From contig OZ223193.1 in the NCBI GenBank assembly GCA_965140355.1, positions 62,001-126,000 on the forward strand: 64,000 bases of DNA, given 5' to 3'. The notes beneath the pieces were generated by a model, which was given only the letters and a program-made list of their open reading frames with translations, was not told the DNA's origin and searched no databases. This document shows positions 54,958 to 63,853 of the stretch, one piece after another. The stretch's first letter is position 1. Each line of letters opens with the position of its first letter. The translations under genes were made by a program, and so were the position numbers. The DNA is from Acetobacterium sp965140355. Lineage in GTDB: Bacteria > Bacillota > Clostridia > Eubacteriales > Eubacteriaceae.

Positions 54958-55932
54958 ATGAAAACAATTGTAATTGCCGAAAACGAAAGTAACCAACGTT
55001 TGGACCGCTTTCTAAAAAAACTCATGCCCCAAGCATCCTCTGGATTTCTCCAAAAAATGTTACGCAAAAAAAGAATTAAACTAAACGGTCAAAAATCAGA
55101 ACCGTCTACCACCGTTGCCGTCGGCGATGTGATCCAAATATATTTTTCGGAGGAAACAATCGCCAATTTTCGTTCATCATCAACCCGAAAAAAACTGGAT
55201 CATAATGTAGTTCTTGACGTTGTATTTGAAAATTCCGATCTGCTGGTACTAAATAAACCGGCTGAAATACTTACCCAACCGGATAAAACGGAAGAGCTTT
55301 CATTAATTGATTATGCTGTCGATTATCTGATCAAAAAAGGCGATTTCAACCCTCAAGCCAACCTCACCTTCACCCCTGCCTGCGCTAATCGTTTAGATAA
55401 AAATACCACTGGCATCATTCTGGTTCCTAAAAATTTTAAAAGCCTGCAAGCCGTCAACAAAGCTATTCGTGAGGATCAAACCAAGAAAATTTATTATGCG
55501 ATCGTTTGTGGCAAGCCCAAAGTAAAAGATGAAGTCGTCGGTTATTTAAAAAAAGATCCTGATAAAAACACCGTCACTTTTTCAGAACAGCAGACCTCAC
55601 CAACCGATAAACTTGCTGTGCTAAATTACGAAACCCTGGACAGTCACAGCGACTATGCCTTACTAAAAGTCATCTTAAAAACTGGCCGCTCTCATCAAAT
55701 CCGGGTCCAACTTGCGGCCGTTGGTTTACCGATTATCGGTGATCCCAAATATGGCAATCGACTGGTCAATAACCGTTTATATGAAGAATCTGGCCTCAAA
55801 AGCCAACTGCTTCATAGTGCCATTTTCACCTTGACTGATCGCGATAAAACATTTACGGCCCCGCTTCCGTATCTTTTCGAAAAAAACTTAAAACGCTTTG
55901 GCCTAACCGCCCCCATTCTAACGGAGAAATAA
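54958..55932 (+). CDS. RluA-family pseudouridine synthase
   Basis: RNA-modifying enzyme. N-terminal S4 domain (NQRLDRFLKKLMPQASSGFL) and a catalytic domain with NRLDKNTTGIIL, where Asp is the catalytic residue; family members usually have HRLD and TSG. KTGRSHQIRVQLAAVGLPII is the conserved C-terminal block. 324 residues. Probable target is rRNA or tRNA. The next gene starts 2 bp later, so it is co-transcribed with recU and luxS. Confidence 0.9.
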   Translation: MKTIVIAENESNQRLDRFLKKLMPQASSGFLQKMLRKKRIKLNGQKSEPSTTVAVGDVIQIYFSEETIANFRSSSTRKKLDHNVVLDVVFENSDLLVLNKPAEILTQPDKTEELSLIDYAVDYLIKKGDFNPQANLTFTPACANRLDKNTTGIILVPKNFKSLQAVNKAIREDQTKKIYYAIVCGKPKVKDEVVGYLKKDPDKNTVTFSEQQTSPTDKLAVLNYETLDSHSDYALLKVILKTGRSHQIRVQLAAVGLPIIGDPKYGNRLVNNRLYEESGLKSQLLHSAIFTLTDRDKTFTAPLPYLFEKNLKRFGLTAPILTEK

Positions 55933-55934
55933 TT

Positions 55935-56477
55935 ATGGGTTACTGGAATAGCCGCGGATTGCGTGGCAGTCAGCTTGAAGAATATTTAAATATCACCAAT
56001 AAAATTTATCTGGAGCAGGGACTGGCGGTGGTACAAAAAATCCCCACCGCGATTAAACCGGTAGCCTTAGACCCCGGTAAGGGCACCATTAAACTCGCCT
56101 ATTTTGAAGAAAAAAGCACTGTCGATTATCTCGGCAACATCCAGGGCATCCCGGTCTGCTTTGATGCCAAGGAAACTAACCAAAAACGCCTGCCCATTGC
56201 CAATATCCACCCTCATCAAATGGCTTTTATGGCCGCTTTTGAGAAGCAGGAAGGTTTATCTTTTTTAATTGTCCACTTTAAGTTCTGTGACGAAACCTTT
56301 ATGCTTCCCTTTAGTGTCCTAAAAAAATATTGGGATGATGCTCAAAAAGACGGTCGAAAATCGATCCCTTATGCCGATTTCGATCAGAATTTACGCATTT
56401 ATCCCTGTCATAATATTTTGCTCCATTACCTGGAAGCGATCAACCATTATCTTAACGGAAAGGAACAACAACTATGA
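55935..56477 (+). CDS. recU: Holliday junction resolvase RecU
   Basis: Cleaves Holliday junctions in Firmicutes. NSRGLRGSQLEEYLNITNKI at the N-terminus and the segment around STVDYLGNIQGIPVCFDAKE (acidic catalytic site with Asp and Glu/Lys) match RecU. 180 residues, slightly shorter than Bacillus RecU but complete. Follows the pseudouridine synthase by 2 bp and overlaps luxS by 4 bp. Confidence 0.88.
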   Translation: MGYWNSRGLRGSQLEEYLNITNKIYLEQGLAVVQKIPTAIKPVALDPGKGTIKLAYFEEKSTVDYLGNIQGIPVCFDAKETNQKRLPIANIHPHQMAFMAAFEKQEGLSFLIVHFKFCDETFMLPFSVLKKYWDDAQKDGRKSIPYADFDQNLRIYPCHNILLHYLEAINHYLNGKEQQL

Positions 56478-56953
56478 AAAAAATTGCCAGCTTTACTGTT
56501 AACCATCTTGACTTATTAAGAGGAGTCTATGTCTCTCGTAAGGATTATTGTGGTGAACACTGCATCACCACCTTTGACATTCGCATGAAGGAGCCTAATC
56601 GGGAACCAGTGATTAATAATGCCGAACTTCATGCCATGGAGCATCTTGGTGCAACGTTCTTAAGAAACGACCCCGATCGAAGCGAGCAGATTGTCTATTT
56701 TGGACCGATGGGTTGTCGCACCGGTTTTTATCTTCTGATCAAAGGCGAATTAACACCGACCGATGTAATGCCTTTAATTGTCAAGCTATTCACTTTTATG
56801 GCTGAATATGATGATGTCATCCCCGGTGCCTCCCCCCGCGATTGCGGAAACTATTTAGATATGAATCTTTCCATGGCTCGTTATGAAGCTCAAAAATTCC
56901 TTACTGAAGTGCTTGAAAAAATTCAAGCGGAAAACATGACTTATCCCGAATAA
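56474..56953 (+). CDS. luxS: S-ribosylhomocysteine lyase LuxS
   Basis: Metalloenzyme that converts S-ribosylhomocysteine to homocysteine and DPD, the precursor of autoinducer-2. The metal site is HAMEHLGAT (His54, His58) and the later Cys126-type residue in SPRDCGNYL. GPMGCRTGFYLL carries the catalytic Cys. 159 residues, normal length. Last gene of a three-gene unit. It recycles SAM breakdown products; quorum signalling is possible but not implied. Confidence 0.95.
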   Translation: MKKIASFTVNHLDLLRGVYVSRKDYCGEHCITTFDIRMKEPNREPVINNAELHAMEHLGATFLRNDPDRSEQIVYFGPMGCRTGFYLLIKGELTPTDVMPLIVKLFTFMAEYDDVIPGASPRDCGNYLDMNLSMARYEAQKFLTEVLEKIQAENMTYPE

Positions 56954-56961
56954 TAGCAACT

Positions 56962-57143
56962 AAAAAAAGCCCGCTTAGGCTTTTAGCTTGCAAACACAGT
57001 AAGTTACCGTAGCGACCCTTATTAATTAGGTTGTTTGCCTCAGAGCGGACACGGCATTAGCCTGTCCGATTCTGCAGCAAACAAACGATTAATAAGGGTC
57101 GCTACGGATTACCACCAACTGCAAAGCCTGCTTAGGCTTTTTT
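56962..57143. repeat. Large nested inverted repeat, REP- or ncRNA-like
   Basis: CCGTAGCGACCCTTATTAAT (57007-57026) and its exact complement (57088-57107) form a 20-bp stem. Inside, GTTTGC/GCAAAC and a GC-rich hairpin CGGACACGGC-ATTA-GCCTGTCCG (57046-57068) add more. Outside, AAGCCCGCTTAGGC and GCAAAGCCTGCTTAGGC with T7 border it. It is also a bidirectional terminator for luxS and the gene at 57151. Confidence 0.65.
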
Positions 57144-57150
57144 TATTTGG

Positions 57151-58005
57151 CTATTTCGCTGTTTTTTCATTGTTTTTATCTTGATTATTCTTTTTATCTT
57201 TGCCCATTATTCGATTAAACAGCCGTTCGGAGTACGATTTTCGTTCGCTCATTATTTTTTCATTTACTTTTACTTTTTTATTGATCCGACTAATCCATCG
57301 TTTTGCTTCCGCAACCATCTCAGCATCATCGGGATTTGGAATAACCGCTGTCCATTCCTGAAAAAGCCTGCCATTTCGAGTTAAAGCCTCATAATTTATT
57401 GCCAGCACTTTATATACCATAGTGCCGTTATCATAATTTTTTAACTTTGCTTTCGCTTTTGTCCATTTATGAAATCTTCCCATTATATAAGCACTGTCAT
57501 CATTAATAATGGTTACATAAGGTTTTACCATCGCTTTATATTTAAAACTTTGCGGTAAAACAAGCGTAAATAAAATCGAAAGGGTTCCAAAAAAAACAAA
57601 AAATACGATTCCTAACCATTTCGAACCTTCCGATAGCAGAAAAAAAAGTAAAATTGAAATTATTAATTCAATTCCCAAAAGAATCCATATTTTTTGCTTT
57701 TCTGAATTCTTTTGAATTTCGTTTAATTCTTTAATAAAAGCAACATATTGATCCTCGTCATATTCCCACACCAGCGATTCATCCTTTTTTTCGATAAACC
57801 GTTCAAACTGCCGATAACGTCGATAAAAATAGATACTATAACCAAGCGAAAAAACAATAATTACCACCCCGGCATAGGAAAAATAAAATTGATAAATCGC
57901 CAGTGTTTTGATTACAAATGGTATAAAAATAGCAACAACCCCTAAAGCAGCAACAATCAACGCTAACATGACATTCTGTTTTTCGGGATTTTTAATCTCT
58001 AACAT
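57151..58005 (-). CDS. Hypothetical membrane protein
   Basis: 284 residues. Two hydrophobic helices at about 13-60 and two more at 105-150, then a soluble C-terminal domain (MVKPYVTIINDDSAYIMGRF, then LAINYEALTRNGRLFQEWTA) and a charged Lys-rich tail. No family recognised with certainty; the pattern resembles small PH-like/membrane proteins of clostridia. Monocistronic. Confidence 0.6.
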   Translation of the reverse strand: MLEIKNPEKQNVMLALIVAALGVVAIFIPFVIKTLAIYQFYFSYAGVVIIVFSLGYSIYFYRRYRQFERFIEKKDESLVWEYDEDQYVAFIKELNEIQKNSEKQKIWILLGIELIISILLFFLLSEGSKWLGIVFFVFFGTLSILFTLVLPQSFKYKAMVKPYVTIINDDSAYIMGRFHKWTKAKAKLKNYDNGTMVYKVLAINYEALTRNGRLFQEWTAVIPNPDDAEMVAEAKRWISRINKKVKVNEKIMSERKSYSERLFNRIMGKDKKNNQDKNNEKTAK

Positions 58006-58076
58006 ACATCTTCACAACCTTTTCAATTTTTTATATCTTTTTAGAATCGCTTTTTTATGAAATAAAAAGAACTTAT

Positions 58077-58847
58077 TTAAATTTGTTTATACTTTTCTCT
58101 TACTTCTAAAATCTTTCCACAAGTCATACTTCCTTCCGGACATGGACCTTCAACGCAACGGGGTCCGCCGTTTTTAAAAAGCAATGGCGCAACCTTTTTA
58201 CATTCTTTTAGCATTTGGGTCGCCAGTTCGCGGATTTCCCATTGGGCTCGATTACAGCATCGCTGATTAAAAAAATGCAGCAATTCCCGGGTATTCATGG
58301 TTACCACTATTTTCGTTTCACAGGCATTAGGTAAAACAAATCGGGCGTCTTCAATGCCTAACTTTTCGGCTGCCATAGCTGCTTGTTTTTCCGACAAGCC
58401 CGTTTCCCGTAACGTTTTGGTATATTTGGCAATCAGTTTTTCAGCTAAATCATCATAGGTTTTTTGGGCATTTTTCATCCCTTCGACAAATATTTTTTCA
58501 CCCTCCGGCAACGCTTTAATTTCCGGTGGGATAATGTAATGAAACTGCCCTTCACTCACATAGCGTTGCGATTTCTGGCTAAAACTGGCCATTCGATGGC
58601 GTACCAGTTGATGTGTCAAAGATCGGCTCACCCCTTCAACCGCAAACGTAAAACTAGCGTGTTCAATCGGTGATGCATGACCCATATCCATGAGGCGATT
58701 TAAAAATCGTTCGACATTATCATCACTCAGATCTTCCATAATCTCTTGCGCTCCAGCTTTTGAGTAACACAACTTGGCGGCTGCAGCCACCAGCTTTTCG
58801 GGCTCCGGTGTGTGTTGAATCAACGTGACACTTAATGTTGTTTCCAT
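58077..58847 (-). CDS. thyX: FAD-dependent thymidylate synthase
   Basis: Makes dTMP from dUMP with methylene-THF and NADPH through FAD. The ThyX signature RHRMASFSQKSQRYV (RHR-x5-S-x2-S-x2-Y pattern) is present, as are the ring of conserved RELLHFFNQRCCNRAQWEIR and the C-terminal Cys-rich CVEGPCPEGSMTCG. 256 residues. Use of folate links it in metabolism with folT nearby, but not in an operon. Confidence 0.95.
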   Translation of the reverse strand: METTLSVTLIQHTPEPEKLVAAAAKLCYSKAGAQEIMEDLSDDNVERFLNRLMDMGHASPIEHASFTFAVEGVSRSLTHQLVRHRMASFSQKSQRYVSEGQFHYIIPPEIKALPEGEKIFVEGMKNAQKTYDDLAEKLIAKYTKTLRETGLSEKQAAMAAEKLGIEDARFVLPNACETKIVVTMNTRELLHFFNQRCCNRAQWEIRELATQMLKECKKVAPLLFKNGGPRCVEGPCPEGSMTCGKILEVREKYKQI

Positions 58848-59148
58848 CTGGTTCTCCTCTCATTAATCAATGGTTTAAGTTTTTACGAAAGGGCTCGAAG
58901 CATCGTTTTTTATCTCGTAAATAACCACCATTTGCTTTCTGATTTGCACTTACCTATTATCCTTAAATGTTAATATCTCATTATAACATTTTTCTGTTGA
59001 TTGTACAGTTCATATCCGTTTTGTTAAAAATTTCCAACTCCACCACTAATTCTTTCCCTATACTGACAACTATTTTCATTCTGATTTTTTCCTATTTTAG
59101 CTATAATGAAATAAACAATTCGTTTTACACGAAAATGGAGGTACCCCG
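58848..59148. other. Intergenic region upstream of thyX and the metallopeptidase gene
   Basis: About 300 bp that must hold the divergent promoters of thyX (minus) and the 59149 gene (plus). I see no clear operator or RNA structure. Confidence 0.4.
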
Positions 59149-59682
59149 ATGTTTGGCAATCTTGACACTGTTCCTGAATTACTCAAAAATTATCAATATA
59201 AAACTGGTGAAAAACATAAATTCCTCGGCGACTATTATCGTTTGTTAGTCTCAGAATCTCCCACTACTGGCGTTATGATTAACAATAACAATATGATTCT
59301 AAATGTCCAGGACTCCCAATCCATTCAGCATAAAGAATTTATTTTAGATATGTGGTACCGCGAACAAGCCCGGGAAGTTTTTGTAGAAGCCATGGCCGCT
59401 GCCATTGTTAAAGCGGCTCCCTATCAGGTCAGCTTTCCTGATCTCAAAATCTACCGTCTGGATAGCCGCTGGGGATCCTGTTCGCCGAAAAGTCAGAAAA
59501 TTATCCTTAATCTGGAACTGATTAAAACTCCGAAAGAATGTATCGAATATATCGCTCTGCATGAAATGTTGCATTTTCGTTTTCCCAACCACAATCTTTC
59601 CTTTTATGGGGCCTTAGGCACCCTGATGTCAGACTGGAAAGAACGCGAAGACATGCTCAACCGAAAATACCGTTTAACTTGA
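59149..59682 (+). CDS. YgjP-like metallopeptidase-fold protein (DUF45)
   Basis: Zinc metallopeptidase-type domain with HEMLHFRFPNHNLSFY (HExxH, third ligand His further on) and RLDSRWGSCSPKSQKIILNL, the YgjP/WLM-type pattern. 177 residues, GGAGG near the ATG. Members are often near nucleic-acid modification genes; the substrate is unknown. Confidence 0.85.
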   Translation: MFGNLDTVPELLKNYQYKTGEKHKFLGDYYRLLVSESPTTGVMINNNNMILNVQDSQSIQHKEFILDMWYREQAREVFVEAMAAAIVKAAPYQVSFPDLKIYRLDSRWGSCSPKSQKIILNLELIKTPKECIEYIALHEMLHFRFPNHNLSFYGALGTLMSDWKEREDMLNRKYRLT

Positions 59683-59762
59683 TCCAAAATAAAAAAAGCT
59701 GCTCCATTACTGAAACCGCTTTTTATCCCTTCTACGTAGCAGTCAGTGCTGGGAATTTTAAA

Positions 59763-60401
59763 CTATTCCCAATCACTTATATTAGTAATTGTCCCTTCCG
59801 TAATCTGAACAACTTCGGAGCTGGTTACCCCCGGTGCAAGTTCTTCAAGGTATAAGCCGCCAGTGCCAATGCTAAACACCGCTTTGTCGGTAATAATCAA
59901 ATCAACAACCGCCGCTGCGGTTAATGGCAAGCTACATTTTTGACGAACTTTTGACTTGCCATGTTTATCCACATGGGTCATTGCCACAATTACTTTTTTA
60001 CAGCCATAAAGCAAATCCATCGCACCACCCATACCGGTTAATAACTTTCCGGGAATTTTCCAGCTGGCAACGCTGCCGCTTTGATCAACCTCTAAAGCCC
60101 CGACTACAGTCATATCAATATGTCCGCCCCGGATCATCGCAAATGAGGTCGCCACATCAAATACTGAGCCACCGGGAAGCATCGTGATCGGTTCCGCCCC
60201 GGCATTGGTAAGATCCGGGTCACTTTCGCCCCGTTTCGGTTTAGATCCAAGCATTAATCCACCGTTTTCGGTCTGCAAATACACATGGATTCCTTCCGGA
60301 ATATAATTGACTGATTCCGTGGGAATACCAATCCCTAAATTTACATACATACCATCCCTAAATTCTTTGGCAATTCTTTTGGCAATATAATTTCGCGGCA
60401 T
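59763..60401 (-). CDS. CoA-transferase subunit B (acetate/3-oxoacid type)
   Basis: Beta subunit of a two-subunit class I CoA-transferase. GIGIPTESVNYIPEGIHVYL with the active-site Glu in QTENGGLMLG, then GGHIDMTVVGALEVDQSG. The ATG at 60401 is chosen because AGGAGG stands ahead of it; the frame upstream overlaps the next gene. About 212 residues. It moves CoA between a short acid such as acetate and an acyl or acetoacetyl-CoA. Paired with subunit A 12 bp before. Confidence 0.9.
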   Translation of the reverse strand: MPRNYIAKRIAKEFRDGMYVNLGIGIPTESVNYIPEGIHVYLQTENGGLMLGSKPKRGESDPDLTNAGAEPITMLPGGSVFDVATSFAMIRGGHIDMTVVGALEVDQSGSVASWKIPGKLLTGMGGAMDLLYGCKKVIVAMTHVDKHGKSKVRQKCSLPLTAAAVVDLIITDKAVFSIGTGGLYLEELAPGVTSSEVVQITEGTITNISDWE

Positions 60402-60412
60402 TTTTAGACCTC

Positions 60413-61123
60413 CTATAGTTTGTTTGTAGCGATCCACAATTCTTCATAAATCGCTTTTCTTTTTTGATCAGTATGTCCCTGAACCAGATAATCCACAAAT
60501 ATTCCCGGTGTTCCGACATTTTCGGGGCTAATCTCGCCAACTGCAACAATTTCATCAACCTCAGCAATAACAATATCCGCAGCAGTCGCCATAATTGGAC
60601 TGGTGTTGCTCATCCCTTGATATTGTAAATTGCCTAACAAATCGCCGCGATGCGCTTTAATGACTGCCACCGCGGCTCGAATCGGTTTAAACAAAAGATA
60701 GGGTTTGCCATCGACGATGATTTTTTCAGCCATCTCTTCCACCTCGGTTCCCATTCCAACGGGGGTCACAACGGCTCCCAAACCAGCGCCGCCAGCCCGG
60801 ATTCGCTCGACAAAGGTACCCATCGGACTTAAATCCATTTCCACCTCACCACCGACGATCTGTTTAATCAAATTGGGATCGGTGCCAACGTGAGAAGTAA
60901 TATATTTGGCAATCTGTTTATTTAAAACCAATTTCCCAATATCCACACCGCCGCCACGATAACCGGCTCCAATACTAATAACCGTTAGCTCTTTAATGCC
61001 CGATTCAGCAATTTCATCAAGCATCATCAGAGGTACTCCAGCTCCTAAAAATCCCCCGATCATAACTGCCGATTTAGCAACAATCTTTTTTACCGCTTCT
61101 TGTGCAGTAATCTGTACTGCCAT
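60413..61123 (-). CDS. CoA-transferase subunit A
   Basis: Alpha subunit. SAVMIGGFLGAGVPLMMLDE at the N-terminus and GGEVEMDLSPMGTFVERIRA, GLGAVVTPVGMGTEVEE match the AtoD/CtfA family. The start at 61123 is chosen with AAGGAGG upstream; the longer frame adds MKEVII only. About 236 residues. A route for acyl-CoA activation or acid release that could serve, with buk-ptb, the organism's short-chain-acid metabolism. Confidence 0.9.
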   Translation of the reverse strand: MAVQITAQEAVKKIVAKSAVMIGGFLGAGVPLMMLDEIAESGIKELTVISIGAGYRGGGVDIGKLVLNKQIAKYITSHVGTDPNLIKQIVGGEVEMDLSPMGTFVERIRAGGAGLGAVVTPVGMGTEVEEMAEKIIVDGKPYLLFKPIRAAVAVIKAHRGDLLGNLQYQGMSNTSPIMATAADIVIAEVDEIVAVGEISPENVGTPGIFVDYLVQGHTDQKRKAIYEELWIATNKL

Positions 61124-61578
61124 AATAATAACCTCCTTCAATCCTTCATTTTTACCAAATCAAACTGAGTTTGTTCTTCAATTTAACATGAATGTATCCC
61201 ATTACAAGGACAATTTTTTAATGATTAAAAGGAATTTTTTATCATTTTTTCATAGATCTTAAACCAATTTTATATAAGTATATCTTTAAGTGATGAGTGT
61301 TACGCTTATAATCCCCCTTTGCGTATCATTATGACAAGTCAAGAACTACCATTTAAAAAGTGATTTTGCTATAAATTCCACATTTATTAAATCGATTTAA
61401 GAAAAGCAAAATTTTTCATCATTATTTACAAAAAAACAATTTTACGTTTTTTTACACTATAGTTTACTCTTATTTTCACCATAAAAAAAGCAAAACGCTG
61501 CATCAAATGGTTTATAAAATGATGTAACATTCTGCTATTATCGTTTAGCTAGCGCTAGCACGTTTAATTACTTTTTAC
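61124..61578. other. Intergenic region upstream of the CoA-transferase genes
   Basis: AT-rich 455 bp with the promoter of the CoA-transferase operon on the minus strand. Contains the 12-bp palindrome GCTAGCGCTAGC at about 61547. No gene or RNA is supported. Confidence 0.4.
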
Positions 61579-62295
61579 TTAAAAATGCATCTTTTCTTTT
61601 AACATCCTTCTTGTTTTTTCGGGGATGCGATGATAAATGGTTTGCAGCAAAATGATGATACAAATTCCCGAAACCGCTCCAATTAAGGACCAGGTTAAAT
61701 GGAGAACACCGTAAACATTCAAACTAATGACACCATCAATGCCAATCGCCAAAACAATGACAAATAAAATGAGGTTCGAGGGAATAAAAATAAATTGACT
61801 TTTATGACGCGTATGTTTAAAAACAAACCGAAACAAACTGATATCTAAATAAATTAACGTTGCAATCGGAAAGGCATAATTAAAAAACCAATGGCTCTGA
61901 CTGCCGCTAATCAGATAAACACATAAGCTGGTGATCACTACCGTCAGATAAGAGCCCAGAAAATTATAATTTGGCTTCAAGTAACCCATTGCAAAAAAAA
62001 CAATTGCAAAAATGCAAAAATCTGCTACCCCAATATATTTGAGCAACGCATCATTCCAAGGATAAACCAGATAAGTCACCCCAATAATTACGTATAAACT
62101 GAAGGCAATAATAGTAATTGAAAAAAACGCCTTATTTTTTTTCCCCAGATGATCTTCATCATACGTATTTATGGCTTGCGGATATTTACTGTCATCAACG
62201 CCATTTTCATTAATATCAGGGATTGGAAAATCACAAAGTGGACAATTTTTGACATCAGTTTCAACTTCTACACCACATTTTGGACAATAAGCCAT
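61579..62295 (-). CDS. Zinc-ribbon membrane protein (DUF6320-like)
   Basis: 238 residues. The N-terminal zinc ribbon CPKCGVEVETDVKNCPLCDF has two CxxC pairs (4-7, 18-21), followed by about six hydrophobic helices from residue 50 on. This matches the DUF6320 arrangement as I recall it. It follows the acyltransferase-like gene by 8 bp and is probably co-transcribed. The function is unknown. Confidence 0.72.
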   Translation of the reverse strand: MAYCPKCGVEVETDVKNCPLCDFPIPDINENGVDDSKYPQAINTYDEDHLGKKNKAFFSITIIAFSLYVIIGVTYLVYPWNDALLKYIGVADFCIFAIVFFAMGYLKPNYNFLGSYLTVVITSLCVYLISGSQSHWFFNYAFPIATLIYLDISLFRFVFKHTRHKSQFIFIPSNLILFVIVLAIGIDGVISLNVYGVLHLTWSLIGAVSGICIIILLQTIYHRIPEKTRRMLKEKMHF

Positions 62296-62303
62296 CTGCT
62301 ATT

Positions 62304-63599
62304 TCACCTCTTATTCGTTTCTATTTTAACGGGAATATTCATTTGTCTGATTTTTCTAAAAAATATTTTCTCAATCACCGTTTCCCCTGTGGTTTTTCCA
62401 AAACATAAGGCCAGTCTGTTATCATAGCTGACCATCACCATTTTAAGCCGACTTTCGGCACTGGGCGAAGGGAAAACTTCAAAACTTTTAATATAAGGTT
62501 TTAGTTCTTCCGGAACCGTAACCACTCCCAGATTGGATAATCCGCTGGTATAACCGCGTTCGCCATAGCGCTTATAAACTAATGGCATAAACAATTTTTT
62601 CACCCATAAAGGAATAATCCGCAGAAATATCAATTGCTCATTACGAACATTTCGTGAAATATAACGACTGATATTTTTTCGATTCATGTATAGGCCCATA
62701 TACCCCTTAATTTGCTCAATGATTTCCTCGCGGGTATAATAACCCAAAGCGAGATCAATGTCAGGATTGAGGCTGATAAAAAAATTTCTTAGTGTAATAG
62801 ACGGAAACATTTTTCGTAAATCCACCGGTACATTGATGGCAATCCGCTGACGACGTTTCTTTTTCTCGCTCATCGGAGAGTCCATGATGTATTCCTGAAT
62901 GCTTTCAAAATATAAAGCCAAGACAAACTGAGTCAAGGTACAACCATAACTTTTGGCTAACGACAAGAGCGGTTTTACCGGAACAAACCCGGTCAATAAC
63001 AGATATTCTCCCTTATCAAGCAGATCAAAGGGAAAATGAAAGACCTTTTTACTACTGGGCGGTGGTGGCACATTTTCCTCATAATAAACTTTAAAGGAGT
63101 CTTCAAACTCACCAGGATCAACTGCCGCCTGAATATCCATCGCTTTTTCCAGATTCTCCGGAAAAATCTCCTTAATTATTTTTAAATATTCGATTATCAA
63201 CGTTTGCAGAAAGCAAAGTCCACCACTGCCATCACAAATACTATGATTAAATTCCACATGAATATACTTTTTATAATAAAGGACCCGAAAAGGAAATGTC
63301 TTTCCCTGTCGTTGCCGCATAATTTTACAAGGAAAATACGTTTCTTCTTCAACTTTTGGCATGATTTCGGTGTGTTCATAATAATACCAGAAAAAGCCCC
63401 GTTTCAAGGTCACCTGGAAATATGGAAAACGATGAATAATTCGTTCCAAGGCTTCCTGCAAAATTTCCGGACGAATCACTTCCGATAATTCTGCAGTCAT
63501 CCGATACACCGTCGACATTCGCGACGACGCAATGGCCGTATATAATACGCCAGCGTTGTCCAATGAATAAAATTTCTTCTTAAGTACCTTCTCGTCCAT
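62304..63599 (-). CDS. Condensation/acyltransferase-like protein
   Basis: About 431 residues. The HxxxDG-type catalytic motif reads FNHSICDGSGG, as in condensation domains, alcohol acetyltransferases and wax-ester synthases. A second family feature is the DFRKMFP-like NVPVDLRKMFPSITLRNF region in the C-terminal half. No carrier-protein domain is attached. The ATG at 63599 overlaps the stop of the upstream ORF (TGATG), so the genes are coupled. With the DUF6320 gene downstream it may build a lipid or cell-envelope product. Uncertain. Confidence 0.75.
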   Translation of the reverse strand: MDEKVLKKKFYSLDNAGVLYTAIASSRMSTVYRMTAELSEVIRPEILQEALERIIHRFPYFQVTLKRGFFWYYYEHTEIMPKVEEETYFPCKIMRQRQGKTFPFRVLYYKKYIHVEFNHSICDGSGGLCFLQTLIIEYLKIIKEIFPENLEKAMDIQAAVDPGEFEDSFKVYYEENVPPPPSSKKVFHFPFDLLDKGEYLLLTGFVPVKPLLSLAKSYGCTLTQFVLALYFESIQEYIMDSPMSEKKKRRQRIAINVPVDLRKMFPSITLRNFFISLNPDIDLALGYYTREEIIEQIKGYMGLYMNRKNISRYISRNVRNEQLIFLRIIPLWVKKLFMPLVYKRYGERGYTSGLSNLGVVTVPEELKPYIKSFEVFPSPSAESRLKMVMVSYDNRLALCFGKTTGETVIEKIFFRKIRQMNIPVKIETNKR

Positions 63600-63853
63600 C
63601 AGCAACCGCCATCACTTCGAACTTTTTTTCGAAAAAACAACAAGCAATCATCAAGTTGATTCTTTTTGGGCCTTCCTGTTATATCTAGCGCACCCCATGT
63701 AAAGATATCAATCAATTCCTGTCGTGCCGCTGCCACAGGTTTAACTGGATAACATTCAATTCCCCACTTGGGAATCTCCTCCGAATAAAGCGATTTTTCT
63801 ATAAATTGGTGATGATCTGGTGCTTTTCGCCTTTTCAGCTTTAGCTCATTCAT
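63599..63853 (-). CDS. Small hypothetical protein upstream of the acyltransferase
   Basis: 84 residues, basic N-terminus (MNELKLKRRKAPDHHQFIEK), no recognised domain. Its stop overlaps the ATG of the acyltransferase gene, so both are probably translated together. The promoter should lie in 63854-64000, which contains no other gene. Confidence 0.55.
   Translation of the reverse strand: MNELKLKRRKAPDHHQFIEKSLYSEEIPKWGIECYPVKPVAAARQELIDIFTWGALDITGRPKKNQLDDCLLFFRKKVRSDGGC

Noticed and set aside
61547..61558. Palindrome GCTAGCGCTAGC as an operator
   Set aside because: Single short palindrome without a second copy or suitable position; kept only as a remark.
1106..62427. Many short open frames opposite real genes (for example 2052-2372, 12525-12822, 44816-45289)
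   Set aside because: They lie antisense to clearly coding genes, lack ribosome sites and show no protein-family text.
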